The notes below the pieces were generated by a model. That model was not told where the DNA came from. It ran no database searches and saw only the letters and a list, made by a program, of their open reading frames with translations. The position numbers were made by a program, and so were the translations under genes. Shown one piece after another: positions 1 to 5,897 of a DNA stretch of 6,509 nucleotides; position 1 is the stretch's first letter, and each line of letters starts with the position of its first letter. Source of the stretch: Burkholderiaceae bacterium (GTDB lineage: Bacteria; Pseudomonadota; Gammaproteobacteria; Burkholderiales; Burkholderiaceae); NCBI GenBank assembly GCA_947374315.1, contig CANCBK010000144.1:1-6509 (forward strand), written 5' to 3'.

Positions 1-2
1 GG

Positions 3-845
3 GCACGTTATGCGTGTTTTGACCATTTTGAGCGTAATAGTGAGCTTTATGGATATGCGCAGGGAATGAAGGGGGTATCCCAATCTTGCGAGGATCAAGT
101 GGTTAAGCAATTGATTGAACTGTGCAAAAGAGGGGAAGACTATTTAAAGCATGATGGATCTGATACTACTGATGCGCTCTTCTATGCGCAGCAAAATGCG
201 CGCTTGATCAAGAATGCTGAGCAATACTACCGAAATATGTTTGATCGCCGTATCTCTTCATGGAATATGCGTGATCAACATATGGCGGAGATCTTGGTAA
301 ATCTAGATCATCACATTTCTCATCGGCGTGGTGCTCCAGCAAAGATAGTTGTTTGGGCCCATAACTCTCATTTAGGGGATGCGCGTGCCACTGAGATGGG
401 TGAGCAAGGCGAATTAAATGTGGGTCAATTGATGCGTCAGACCTATGGCGATCAAGTGATATCAGTGGGATTCACTACGCACCACGGGACAGTAACGGCA
501 GCCTCTGACTGGGGCGCTCCTGTACAGCGCAAACAGGTCCGTCCTGCACTGCATGGAAGCTATGAGGATTACTTTCATCAAATGGGCGTTGGCTCTTTTT
601 ACCTGCCCATCAAGGGAAATCATCTCTTGCATGAGATATTTTCATATGGTCATCACTTAGAGCGAGCTATCGGCGTGATTTATGCGCCAAAGACAGAGCG
701 TCAAAGCCATTATTTTCATGCGAATCTCGCAAAGCAGTTTGATGCGGTAATTCATATCGATGAATCGCAAGCATTAACTCCATTGGAGCTAACGAGCCAT
801 TGGGTTGATGGTGAAGCTCCTGAAACTTATCCGGGTGGACTCTAA
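3..845 (+). CDS. Erythromycin esterase family protein, 3' part (cut by left edge)
   Basis: This is the C-terminal 280 residues of an erythromycin-esterase family hydrolase. The frame stays open to the left edge, and the residues before the first internal ATG (position 66) read ARYACFDHF...ELYGYAQG, a conserved family block, so that ATG is not the start and the 5' end lies outside the window. Family members are usually about 400-450 residues, so roughly a third is missing. Visible family motifs are SCEDQVV (about residues 26-32 of the fragment), the WAHNSHLGDARATEMG block near codons 118-133, whose H-N-x-H histidines match those implicated in the active site of EreA/EreB, and VGFTTHHGTVTAASDWG. 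Most chromosomal members of this family are not proven macrolide-resistance enzymes, so the substrate is unknown. The stop is 3 bases before the phosphorylase start, so the two are probably co-transcribed. Family assignment is confident; function is not. Confidence 0.9.
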   Translation, partial: ARYACFDHFERNSELYGYAQGMKGVSQSCEDQVVKQLIELCKRGEDYLKHDGSDTTDALFYAQQNARLIKNAEQYYRNMFDRRISSWNMRDQHMAEILVNLDHHISHRRGAPAKIVVWAHNSHLGDARATEMGEQGELNVGQLMRQTYGDQVISVGFTTHHGTVTAASDWGAPVQRKQVRPALHGSYEDYFHQMGVGSFYLPIKGNHLLHEIFSYGHHLERAIGVIYAPKTERQSHYFHANLAKQFDAVIHIDESQALTPLELTSHWVDGEAPETYPGGL

Positions 846-848
846 AAA

Positions 849-2393
849 ATGGATTCAAACTATTTATCGTTGCGCCGGGTGGCGATTGATACCTACCATG
901 AGAACGTCGCCTATTTACATAGGGACTGCGCCGTCTATCATGCAGAGGGGTTCCAAGCGCTATCGAAGATCGCGGTGAAGGCGAATGGCAATCAAATTCT
1001 GGCCACATTAAATGTGGTGGATGATCTATCGATTGTTGGTTGCATGGAGATAGGACTGTCTGAGGATGCCTTTATGCAGTTGGGTGTCGAGGGCGGTCAT
1101 TCAGCCTCCGTCTCACAGGCTGAGCCGCCAGCCTCGATGGGTGCGCTATTCCGAAAAATTAATGGTGAAAGATTGGATGCGGATAGTTTTCTGCAAATTA
1201 TTAACGATATCTCCAAGCATCTGTATTCAAAGATTGAATTAACCGCCTTTGTAGTTTCAACCAATCGTGGTGAGATGGATCGTGACGAAGTCTATTTCCT
1301 AACCAAGGCAATGATTGAAAGCGGTCGCCAGCTCGAGTGGCGCGAGCCATTGGTGGTTGATAAGCACTGCATCGGCGGAATACCTGGAAATCGAACCTCT
1401 ATGCTGGTGGTGCCTATTTTGGCTGCCCATGGAATGTTATGCCCGAAAACCTCTTCTCGTGCGATTACTTCCCCTGCTGGGACGGCCGATACCATGGAGG
1501 TGTTAGCTAAAGTGGATTTGCCATATGAGAAGCTTCTGGAAATCGCCCTAAAACATCATGGTTGTTTGGTATGGGGAGGGGCATCTGATCTATCTCCTTC
1601 GGACGATGTGCTGATCTCGGTTGAGCGTCCTTTATCTTTGGATTCTCCCGCGCAAATGGTCGCGTCGATACTTTCTAAAAAAATTGCAGCCGGGTCCTCT
1701 CACCTCGTTTTGGATATCCCCATTGGTCCCACTGCGAAAGTGCGGTCAATGCAAGAAGCGCAAAATTTACGTCGACTATTTGAATACGTCGCTTCCCGCA
1801 TGCACTTATCGCTAGATGTCGTGATTACGGATGGCCGGCAGCCTATCGGATTTGGCGTAGGCCCTGCACTCGAGGCGAGGGATGTGATGGCAGTGCTGGA
1901 AAACGATCCCTTGGCGCCAAACGATTTGCGTCAAAAGGCCTTGCGTTTAGCAGGTCGACTACTTGAGCGTGATCCGGATGTTCGTGGCGGAGACGGTTTT
2001 GCGATTGCCAGGGATATATTGGATTCAGGTAGAGCGCTGGCAAAGATGAATGACATTATTGAGGCGCAAGGCTCACACCATTTTGACTATAAGAACCCGC
2101 AATTGGGTAAGTTAACTTATGAGGTGGTAGCGCAATGCTCAGGAGTGGTTTCTGCGATCGATAATTTACAGATCGCCCATATTGCGCGCCTTGCTGGAGC
2201 ACCAAAATTTCAGGGTGCGGGCGTCGATTTATTGCATAAGTTGGGTGACCCAGTAGATGCGGGAAGTGTGTTGTATCGCATTCATTCTGAAATTGGGTCT
2301 GACTTGGTTTTTGCAAAAGAGCTTTGCGCAAAATCGAGTGGGTACAAGATCGGTAGTGCGGAAGATATCTCACATGTATTTGTGGAGTTTTGA
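849..2393 (+). CDS. Thymidine/AMP phosphorylase-like protein (type 2, 514 aa)
   Basis: This is a pyrimidine-nucleoside-phosphorylase fold enzyme of the long 'type 2' subfamily, which includes archaeal AMP phosphorylase (about 503 aa). The E. coli-type DeoA is about 440 aa. The extra ~80 N-terminal residues fit the extended N-terminal domain of the archaeal form. Phosphate-binding glycine-rich loop: [15 protein letters not shown] (near residues 171-185). Family signature: [20 protein letters not shown] (near 200-219), nearly identical to archaeal AMP phosphorylases. The expected reaction is phosphorolysis of a nucleoside or nucleoside 5'-monophosphate to base plus ribose 1-phosphate or ribose 1,5-bisphosphate; bacterial members are annotated as putative thymidine phosphorylases, and the substrate cannot be fixed from sequence. 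The start is ATG with GGTGGA about 9 bases upstream, 3 bases after the esterase stop. Its TGA overlaps the next ATG by one base, suggesting coupled translation with the PRPP synthetase. Confidence 0.93.
   Translation: MDSNYLSLRRVAIDTYHENVAYLHRDCAVYHAEGFQALSKIAVKANGNQILATLNVVDDLSIVGCMEIGLSEDAFMQLGVEGGHSASVSQAEPPASMGALFRKINGERLDADSFLQIINDISKHLYSKIELTAFVVSTNRGEMDRDEVYFLTKAMIESGRQLEWREPLVVDKHCIGGIPGNRTSMLVVPILAAHGMLCPKTSSRAITSPAGTADTMEVLAKVDLPYEKLLEIALKHHGCLVWGGASDLSPSDDVLISVERPLSLDSPAQMVASILSKKIAAGSSHLVLDIPIGPTAKVRSMQEAQNLRRLFEYVASRMHLSLDVVITDGRQPIGFGVGPALEARDVMAVLENDPLAPNDLRQKALRLAGRLLERDPDVRGGDGFAIARDILDSGRALAKMNDIIEAQGSHHFDYKNPQLGKLTYEVVAQCSGVVSAIDNLQIAHIARLAGAPKFQGAGVDLLHKLGDPVDAGSVLYRIHSEIGSDLVFAKELCAKSSGYKIGSAEDISHVFVEF
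2384..2387 (+). promoter_or_regulatory. Ribosome-binding site for the PRPP synthetase gene
   Basis: GGAG lies inside the last codons of the phosphorylase gene, 5 bases before the ATG at 2393. This fixes the start on the ATG rather than the TTG one codon earlier and supports translational coupling across the TGATG overlap. Confidence 0.7.
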
Positions 2394-3280
2394 TGAAAAC
2401 AATTAGCTTGCTCTATTTTCAAAGCGAGGAAGCATCCGCTTTAAGGTTGGCCCAATTGGCCGGACTGAATCCGCAGTTGATTATTCGCCATGATTTTCCA
2501 GATGGTGAATTTAAACTGCAATTGCCAACCAATCTTTCTAGCCGTACTGTGCTCTTTCATACCTTAGACCATCCTAATGAGAAGTTCATTGAATTACTGT
2601 TTGCTGCTGGAGGCGCAAGGCAACAGGGCGTTCGTCATCTCACGTTAGTTGCTCCATATCTAGCCTATATGCGCCAGGATATTGCTTTTATTGAAGGTGA
2701 GGTGATTAGCCAGCGAATTATTGGTGAATTATTAGCCTCTATGTTTGACGCTGTGATTACCGTAGATCCCCACTTACATCGAATTGCAAAGCTAGAAGAG
2801 GCTATTCCTGTCGATCCTGCGCTGGTAATTAGCGCGGCTCCCTTGCTGGGTGAATTTGTCGCCAAACAGAGGTCCAATCCATTCTTAATGGGCCCCGACG
2901 CAGAATCTGCGCAGTGGATAGCGCAGGCGGCATTGAAGGCGCATTTAGATTTTGCGGTGGCAAAAAAAATCCGCCGAGGGGATTTAGAGGTGGAAATCAC
3001 TTTTCCTAAGATCCATGTTGAGGGGCGGGCAGTTGTGTTACTGGATGACATTGCCAGTAGCGGCCACACCTTGGCACGAGCAGCTGAAATTTTATTCACT
3101 GCGGGAGCGGTTAGTGTCGATGTTGCGGTAACGCATGCATTATTTAGTGATGGTGCTGTAGAGCTTATTAAAAACTCTGGAGTTCAAAATATTTGGAGTA
3201 CCGATACGGTTATCCATTCAAGCAATGCAGTGAGCGTTCTGCCAAATCTAGCCAAAGCATTAAAAAATATTTTTAGATAA
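2393..3280 (+). CDS. Ribose-phosphate pyrophosphokinase (PRPP synthetase) homologue, 295 aa
   Basis: The enzyme family makes PRPP from ribose 5-phosphate and ATP in the cytoplasm. Motifs, numbered from the ATG at 2393: FPDGE (35-39), APYLAYMRQD (87-96, the ATP-site region), VDPHLHR (124-130, metal/ATP histidines), the catalytic flexible loop with KKIRRGD (191-197), and the PRPP-binding loop LLDDIASSGHT (216-226) with its Asp pair. At 295 residues it is shorter than the usual ~315-residue bacterial Prs, and its loops differ from housekeeping Prs (which has a DDMIDTGGT-type loop), being closer in style to archaeal or divergent bacterial paralogues. It is probably a second, specialised copy. The start at 2393 is preferred over an in-frame TTG at 2390 because GGAG (2384-2387) sits 5 bases upstream of the ATG, which overlaps the phosphorylase stop by one base. 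Confidence 0.92.
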   Translation: MKTISLLYFQSEEASALRLAQLAGLNPQLIIRHDFPDGEFKLQLPTNLSSRTVLFHTLDHPNEKFIELLFAAGGARQQGVRHLTLVAPYLAYMRQDIAFIEGEVISQRIIGELLASMFDAVITVDPHLHRIAKLEEAIPVDPALVISAAPLLGEFVAKQRSNPFLMGPDAESAQWIAQAALKAHLDFAVAKKIRRGDLEVEITFPKIHVEGRAVVLLDDIASSGHTLARAAEILFTAGAVSVDVAVTHALFSDGAVELIKNSGVQNIWSTDTVIHSSNAVSVLPNLAKALKNIFR

Positions 3281-3304
3281 ATTTTTCTACTTTTCAAGTG
3301 ATGT

Positions 3305-3308
3305 GGAG
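3305..3308 (+). promoter_or_regulatory. Ribosome-binding site deciding the PyrR-like start
   Basis: GGAG, 7 bases before the ATG at 3316. The sequence before the alternative GTG/ATG starts at 3298 and 3301 is pyrimidine-rich with no Shine-Dalgarno match, so the shorter protein is preferred. Confidence 0.65.
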
Positions 3309-3315
3309 TCCGTTG

Positions 3316-3885
3316 ATGGATGAATTACCAGTTGGAGTGCGCACTTGCTTATATGATGACGAGCACATACTTGCGGTTGTCAATCGAATGGCTAGTCAGG
3401 CCTCGGGCTTGCTACATGGTTGCTCAAGTGTGGCTATTATTGGCATACTTCGCCGTGGCGCCCCCTTAGCCGACAAGCTCACAGAAATCTTGGTTAATCA
3501 GCATGGATTGTCTGCGCCTATTCGCTTGGATTTATTGGTTAAAAGGTATGCCGACGATTTAACCTTGCTATATCCCGATACGCAGCTGCTCGAAGACAAG
3601 CAAGCTGCTTCTATAGATTTCACTGGATGCACCTTGCTTATTGTGGATGATGTGCTCTATACGGGACATTCTTTACTAAGGGTGCTTGAGTATTTTGTAA
3701 AAAAGAACCCCAAAAAAATCCTGATTGCTTGTTTGGTGGATAGGAAGGCCAATACTATTCCCATTAAGGCCGACATTGTTGGTATTGATCTTCAAATTGC
3801 TCCGGGGGATGTTGTGGAATGTCACATTCCTCCCTATGAGTCCGAATTTCAAATTCAACTACTCAAATTGACCGATCAGAACTAA
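3316..3885 (+). CDS. PyrR-like phosphoribosyltransferase, 189 aa
   Basis: This is a type I phosphoribosyltransferase-fold protein resembling PyrR (pyrimidine operon regulator/uracil phosphoribosyltransferase) in length and motif order. Numbered from the ATG at 3316: GILRRGAPLA (43-52, PRT loop I), the PRPP-binding loop LIVDDVLYTGHS (108-119), where VDDVLYTG is a PyrR hallmark, and VDRKANTIPIKADIVG (141-156), matching the PyrR segment that normally reads like VDRGHRELPI. Those basic and His positions differ here, so RNA-binding regulation is doubtful; a base phosphoribosyltransferase or PRPP sensor role is possible. The start at 3316 is chosen because GGAG (3305-3308) lies 7 bases upstream; in-frame GTG 3298 and ATG 3301 have no Shine-Dalgarno sequence. 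It sits 35 bases after the PRPP synthetase and 11 before another PRT, which ties it to PRPP metabolism. Confidence 0.85.
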   Translation: MDELPVGVRTCLYDDEHILAVVNRMASQASGLLHGCSSVAIIGILRRGAPLADKLTEILVNQHGLSAPIRLDLLVKRYADDLTLLYPDTQLLEDKQAASIDFTGCTLLIVDDVLYTGHSLLRVLEYFVKKNPKKILIACLVDRKANTIPIKADIVGIDLQIAPGDVVECHIPPYESEFQIQLLKLTDQN

Positions 3886-3896
3886 AGAAGATCAGA

Positions 3897-4523
3897 ATGA
3901 TTTTTCATCATCGCTTACACGCGGCCCAATTATTGGTTGATAGATTAGATCAATATCGAGGTCAACACCCCTTGGTCTTGGCGATTCCTCGTGGAGGCGT
4001 ACCAATAGGCAGGGTGATTGCCGATGCCCTAGGGGGCGATCTAGATATATTGATGGTGAGGAAATTGGGTGCACCTAGTGATTCGGAGTTAGCGATTGGT
4101 GCGGTGAGCGAGGGTGGGGAAGTATTTATATCCACCATTGCAGAAAGAATGGGTGCCAATGAAGAATATATTGACGCTGAGGTTGGCAAGCAAATGTCAC
4201 TCATGCATCGTCGTCGCGCTCAATATACGCCGGTACGATCACCTATCAGCCCTCGAGACAGAATTGTGATTGTGGTTGATGATGGTCTCGCTACAGGTGC
4301 AACTATGGTTACTGGTCTGAGGTCGTTGCAAAACTTACGCCCCAAAAAAGTCATTTGCGCCTTACCAGTTGCCGCGGCGAATTCAATCCCCTTCGTTGCG
4401 CAATATTGTGACGAAATTGTCTGTCTGAGTGAAGAGCATAATTTTTCAGGGGTGGGGGCGTTTTATCAAGACTTTGCTCAGGTAGATGACGATGAAGTTA
4501 TAGGCCTGCTGGCAAGGTCTTAA
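3897..4523 (+). CDS. Predicted phosphoribosyltransferase, COG1926 type, 208 aa
   Basis: This is a phosphoribosyltransferase-fold protein of the orphan family represented by COG1926, whose substrate is unknown. Visible blocks in order: AIPRGGVPIG (29-38, PRT loop I), VRKLGAPSDSELAIGAV (54-70, a family-specific signature), the PRPP-binding loop VVDDGLATGATM (126-137) with its Asp pair, ALPVAA (155-160), and a C-terminal block VGAFYQDFAQVDDDEV (186-201). The length is typical of the single-domain form; in some bacteria the domain is fused to a dienelactone-hydrolase-like domain, which is absent here. The ATG start follows the upstream stop by 11 bases, with a weak purine-rich AGAAG sequence about 6 bases before it. 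Its position beside a PRPP synthetase suggests it truly uses or senses PRPP. The family call is strong; the reaction is unknown. Confidence 0.92.
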   Translation: MIFHHRLHAAQLLVDRLDQYRGQHPLVLAIPRGGVPIGRVIADALGGDLDILMVRKLGAPSDSELAIGAVSEGGEVFISTIAERMGANEEYIDAEVGKQMSLMHRRRAQYTPVRSPISPRDRIVIVVDDGLATGATMVTGLRSLQNLRPKKVICALPVAAANSIPFVAQYCDEIVCLSEEHNFSGVGAFYQDFAQVDDDEVIGLLARS

Positions 4524-4527
4524 GGAG
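4522..4527 (+). promoter_or_regulatory. Strong ribosome-binding site for the L,D-transpeptidase gene
   Basis: AAGGAG overlaps the stop codon of the upstream PRT gene and lies 8 bases before ATG 4536. It rules out the TTG at 4530 and is among the best Shine-Dalgarno matches in the window. Confidence 0.75.
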
Positions 4528-4535
4528 CATTGCTG

Positions 4536-5399
4536 ATGCGGTCGATGACAACATCCATTACCAGTCTTGGTCAATGCTTTTTTGTTGGCTTACTCGTCTT
4601 GATGGGTGATGGCCATACTGCTGGAGTGTTAGAGGCTTGTAATGGGGGGTCTGCGAATCTTACTCGGGAATGTTTGCTGAAACAATTCTCGGCATCCGTA
4701 ACTCCTACATTAAATATTCCAGATGCTATTTCTGATGAATATATCTCGCTTTTGGAGAATACGCTCCAGCTAGCCAATGAACCAATCACCAGCCCACAAT
4801 TCGTGATCTTGGTGGATAGAAACCCCAATGTTCAGGTTGTATTTTTATATTTGGGCGCACCTAAGGAGGGTTGGACCCTTATAGGCGCGACTCCAACATC
4901 GACTGGTTTGCCCGGTAAATATGAGCACTTTCTAACCCCCTTAGGCGTCTTTGAGCATTCTTTAAGTAATCCCGATTTTCGTGCCGAGGGAACCAAGAAT
5001 GAGTTGGGATTTCGGGGGTATGGCGCAAAGGGAATGCGCGTATACGATTTCGGCTGGGTCCCAGCTCAGAGGACTTGGGGCAATAAGAGTATGGGCGTGT
5101 TGCGCTTGCAAATGCATGCAACCGATCCCGAGTTGGCGGAACCGCTCTTAGGAACCCCGCGATCCGAAGGTTGCATTCGTATTCCCGCATCCTTGAATTA
5201 TTTTATTGATCACTATGGAGTGATTGATTCTTTCTATGAAGAGGCGCTTACACAGGGTGTACATTTCTGGGTCCTCGCAAAGGATCGAGAGAGTTCCCCA
5301 TTTTCTGGCCGCTATCTTGTTGTGGTTGACTCAGGGCTGGATGTCAAGCCTTTATGGTCTCGTGTTATTCGTGGGCAGCGGGTAGGACAACTGAAATGA
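4536..5399 (+). CDS. Exported L,D-transpeptidase (YkuD domain), 287 aa
   Basis: A YkuD-fold enzyme expected to act on peptidoglycan stem peptides in the periplasm, forming 3-3 crosslinks or attaching proteins. The N-terminus has a hydrophobic stretch (about residues 10-24, LGQCFFVGLLVLM) followed by small residues around HTAG, consistent with a signal peptide cleaved near residue 29, although the positive n-region is weak (a single Arg). The catalytic region has MHATD with His194 and, further on, RSEGCIRIPASL with the presumed nucleophile Cys213. The usual motif is S-H-G-C; here Glu replaces His, a variant I associate with a Burkholderiales-like subfamily. The start at 4536 is set by AAGGAG (4522-4527) 8 bases upstream; a TTG at 4530 would be only 2 bases away. 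The gene begins 12 bases after the PRT stop and overlaps the GNAT gene by 4 bases. Confidence 0.88.
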   Translation: MRSMTTSITSLGQCFFVGLLVLMGDGHTAGVLEACNGGSANLTRECLLKQFSASVTPTLNIPDAISDEYISLLENTLQLANEPITSPQFVILVDRNPNVQVVFLYLGAPKEGWTLIGATPTSTGLPGKYEHFLTPLGVFEHSLSNPDFRAEGTKNELGFRGYGAKGMRVYDFGWVPAQRTWGNKSMGVLRLQMHATDPELAEPLLGTPRSEGCIRIPASLNYFIDHYGVIDSFYEEALTQGVHFWVLAKDRESSPFSGRYLVVVDSGLDVKPLWSRVIRGQRVGQLK

Positions 5400-5791
5400 T
5401 TAAATATTCCGAAAATAAACAGTTGCAGGCAAAGGCCATTGTTCAGCTCTATATCGCTGCGGGCGTGGATCAACCCATTACCGATTTAGCCCGCATTCAA
5501 AAAATGATTGATCACTCAAACCTGATTATTTCAGCGTGGGACGGAAACGCGTTAGTTGGCGTTGCCCGGGCAGTCACTGATTTTGGATATTGCTGTTATT
5601 TATCCGATTTAGCGGTTGATCAACATTATCAGAGGATAGGTATTGGTAGGAGCTTAATCACCCTGATGCAAAAAGCAATTGGCCTTGAGGTGTCACTGAT
5701 ACTGATGTCTTCACCGGGGGCGGCGGTATTTTATGAAAAATTAGGGTTTACAAATTTTAGTAATGGCTACGTCGCTAAAGGCATTTTGTAA
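5396..5791 (+). CDS. GNAT family N-acetyltransferase, 131 aa
   Basis: A small single-domain acetyl-CoA-dependent acyltransferase. The acetyl-CoA-binding motif A is clear: LSDLAVDQHYQRIGIGRSLI (69-88), containing the Q/R-x-x-G-x-G core QRIGIG at 79-84. Motif B is seen as FYEKLGF (112-118), with the Tyr often found near the active site. The acceptor substrate cannot be inferred. ATG 5396 is chosen over an in-frame GTG at 5354 because it overlaps the transpeptidase stop in the classic ATGA arrangement, AGGA lies 8 bases upstream (5384-5387), and the extra 14 residues would match no GNAT core element. The overlap suggests coupled translation with the transpeptidase gene. The length is normal for a minimal GNAT domain. 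Confidence 0.9.
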   Translation: MIKYSENKQLQAKAIVQLYIAAGVDQPITDLARIQKMIDHSNLIISAWDGNALVGVARAVTDFGYCCYLSDLAVDQHYQRIGIGRSLITLMQKAIGLEVSLILMSSPGAAVFYEKLGFTNFSNGYVAKGIL

Positions 5792-5801
5792 ATATTTAGA
5801 G

Positions 5802-5834
5802 TGTATTAAATAGATTTAATGTATTTGAAATAGA
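5802..5834. repeat. Two near-identical direct repeats upstream of phasin
   Basis: TGTATTAAATAGA (5802-5814) recurs as TGTATTTGAAATAGA (5820-5834), identical except for a 2-base insertion after the sixth base. The copies start 18 bases apart. Placement just upstream of the phasin gene would suit tandem binding sites for a regulator, but the AT-rich composition makes chance more likely than it would be elsewhere. Confidence 0.45.
5805..5820. repeat. Perfect 7-bp inverted repeat (ATTAAAT-ag-ATTTAAT)
   Basis: A 16-base palindrome with a 2-base centre lies between the GNAT stop and the phasin start. It could be a dimeric repressor operator or a weak AT hairpin. It lacks the GC stem and following T-run of an intrinsic terminator. 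Confidence 0.4.
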
Positions 5835-5887
5835 AGTGTTGGAATAGCAATGAGCGGGATAACCAAAAGAACGTAGTGAATTTATAT

Positions 5888-5892
5888 AAGGA
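5888..5892 (+). promoter_or_regulatory. Ribosome-binding site for the phasin gene
   Basis: AAGGA, 5 bases before ATG 5898. Its quality fits efficient translation, as expected for an abundant granule-coat protein. Confidence 0.7.
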
Positions 5893-5897
5893 ATCAT

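Larger units (their letters stand above)
5792..5897. other. AT-rich intergenic leader before the phasin gene
   Basis: This 106-base gap is the longest between complete genes in the window. It marks a likely break between the seven-gene cluster and the phasin gene. It contains a direct repeat and a short perfect palindrome, described separately. I looked for a sigma70 promoter: TTGTAA (5786-5791) with TAGATT (5811-5816) has a poor 19-base spacing, and TTGAAA (5825-5830) lacks a convincing -10 element, so no promoter is asserted. No GC-rich terminator hairpin is visible. Confidence 0.6.

Noticed and set aside
66..845. ATG at 66 as the start of the esterase gene
   Set aside because: The frame is open through the left edge and the preceding residues form a conserved family block, so the gene is truncated by the window, not short.
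3..845. Calling the first gene a macrolide-resistance determinant
   Set aside because: Family membership alone does not show macrolide hydrolysis; the N-terminal catalytic region is outside the window and there is no sign of a mobile resistance context.
2665..3099. 144-codon minus-strand open frame opposite the PRPP synthetase
   Set aside because: Lies wholly antisense to a gene with clear family motifs, has a composition typical of a shadow frame and no recognisable domain.
4879..5190. 103-codon minus-strand open frame opposite the transpeptidase
   Set aside because: Antisense to the catalytic domain of a well-supported gene, Arg- and Pro-rich, with no domain or plausible ribosome-binding context.
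5850..5876. Eight-codon reading frame (MSGITKRT) in the phasin leader with GGAA upstream
   Set aside because: Too short to separate from chance; no repeated amino-acid codons typical of attenuation and no alternating hairpins.
5883..5888. TATATA as a -10 promoter element for the phasin gene
   Set aside because: It abuts the ribosome-binding site, so the transcript would lack room for it, and there is no matching -35 hexamer at the right distance.
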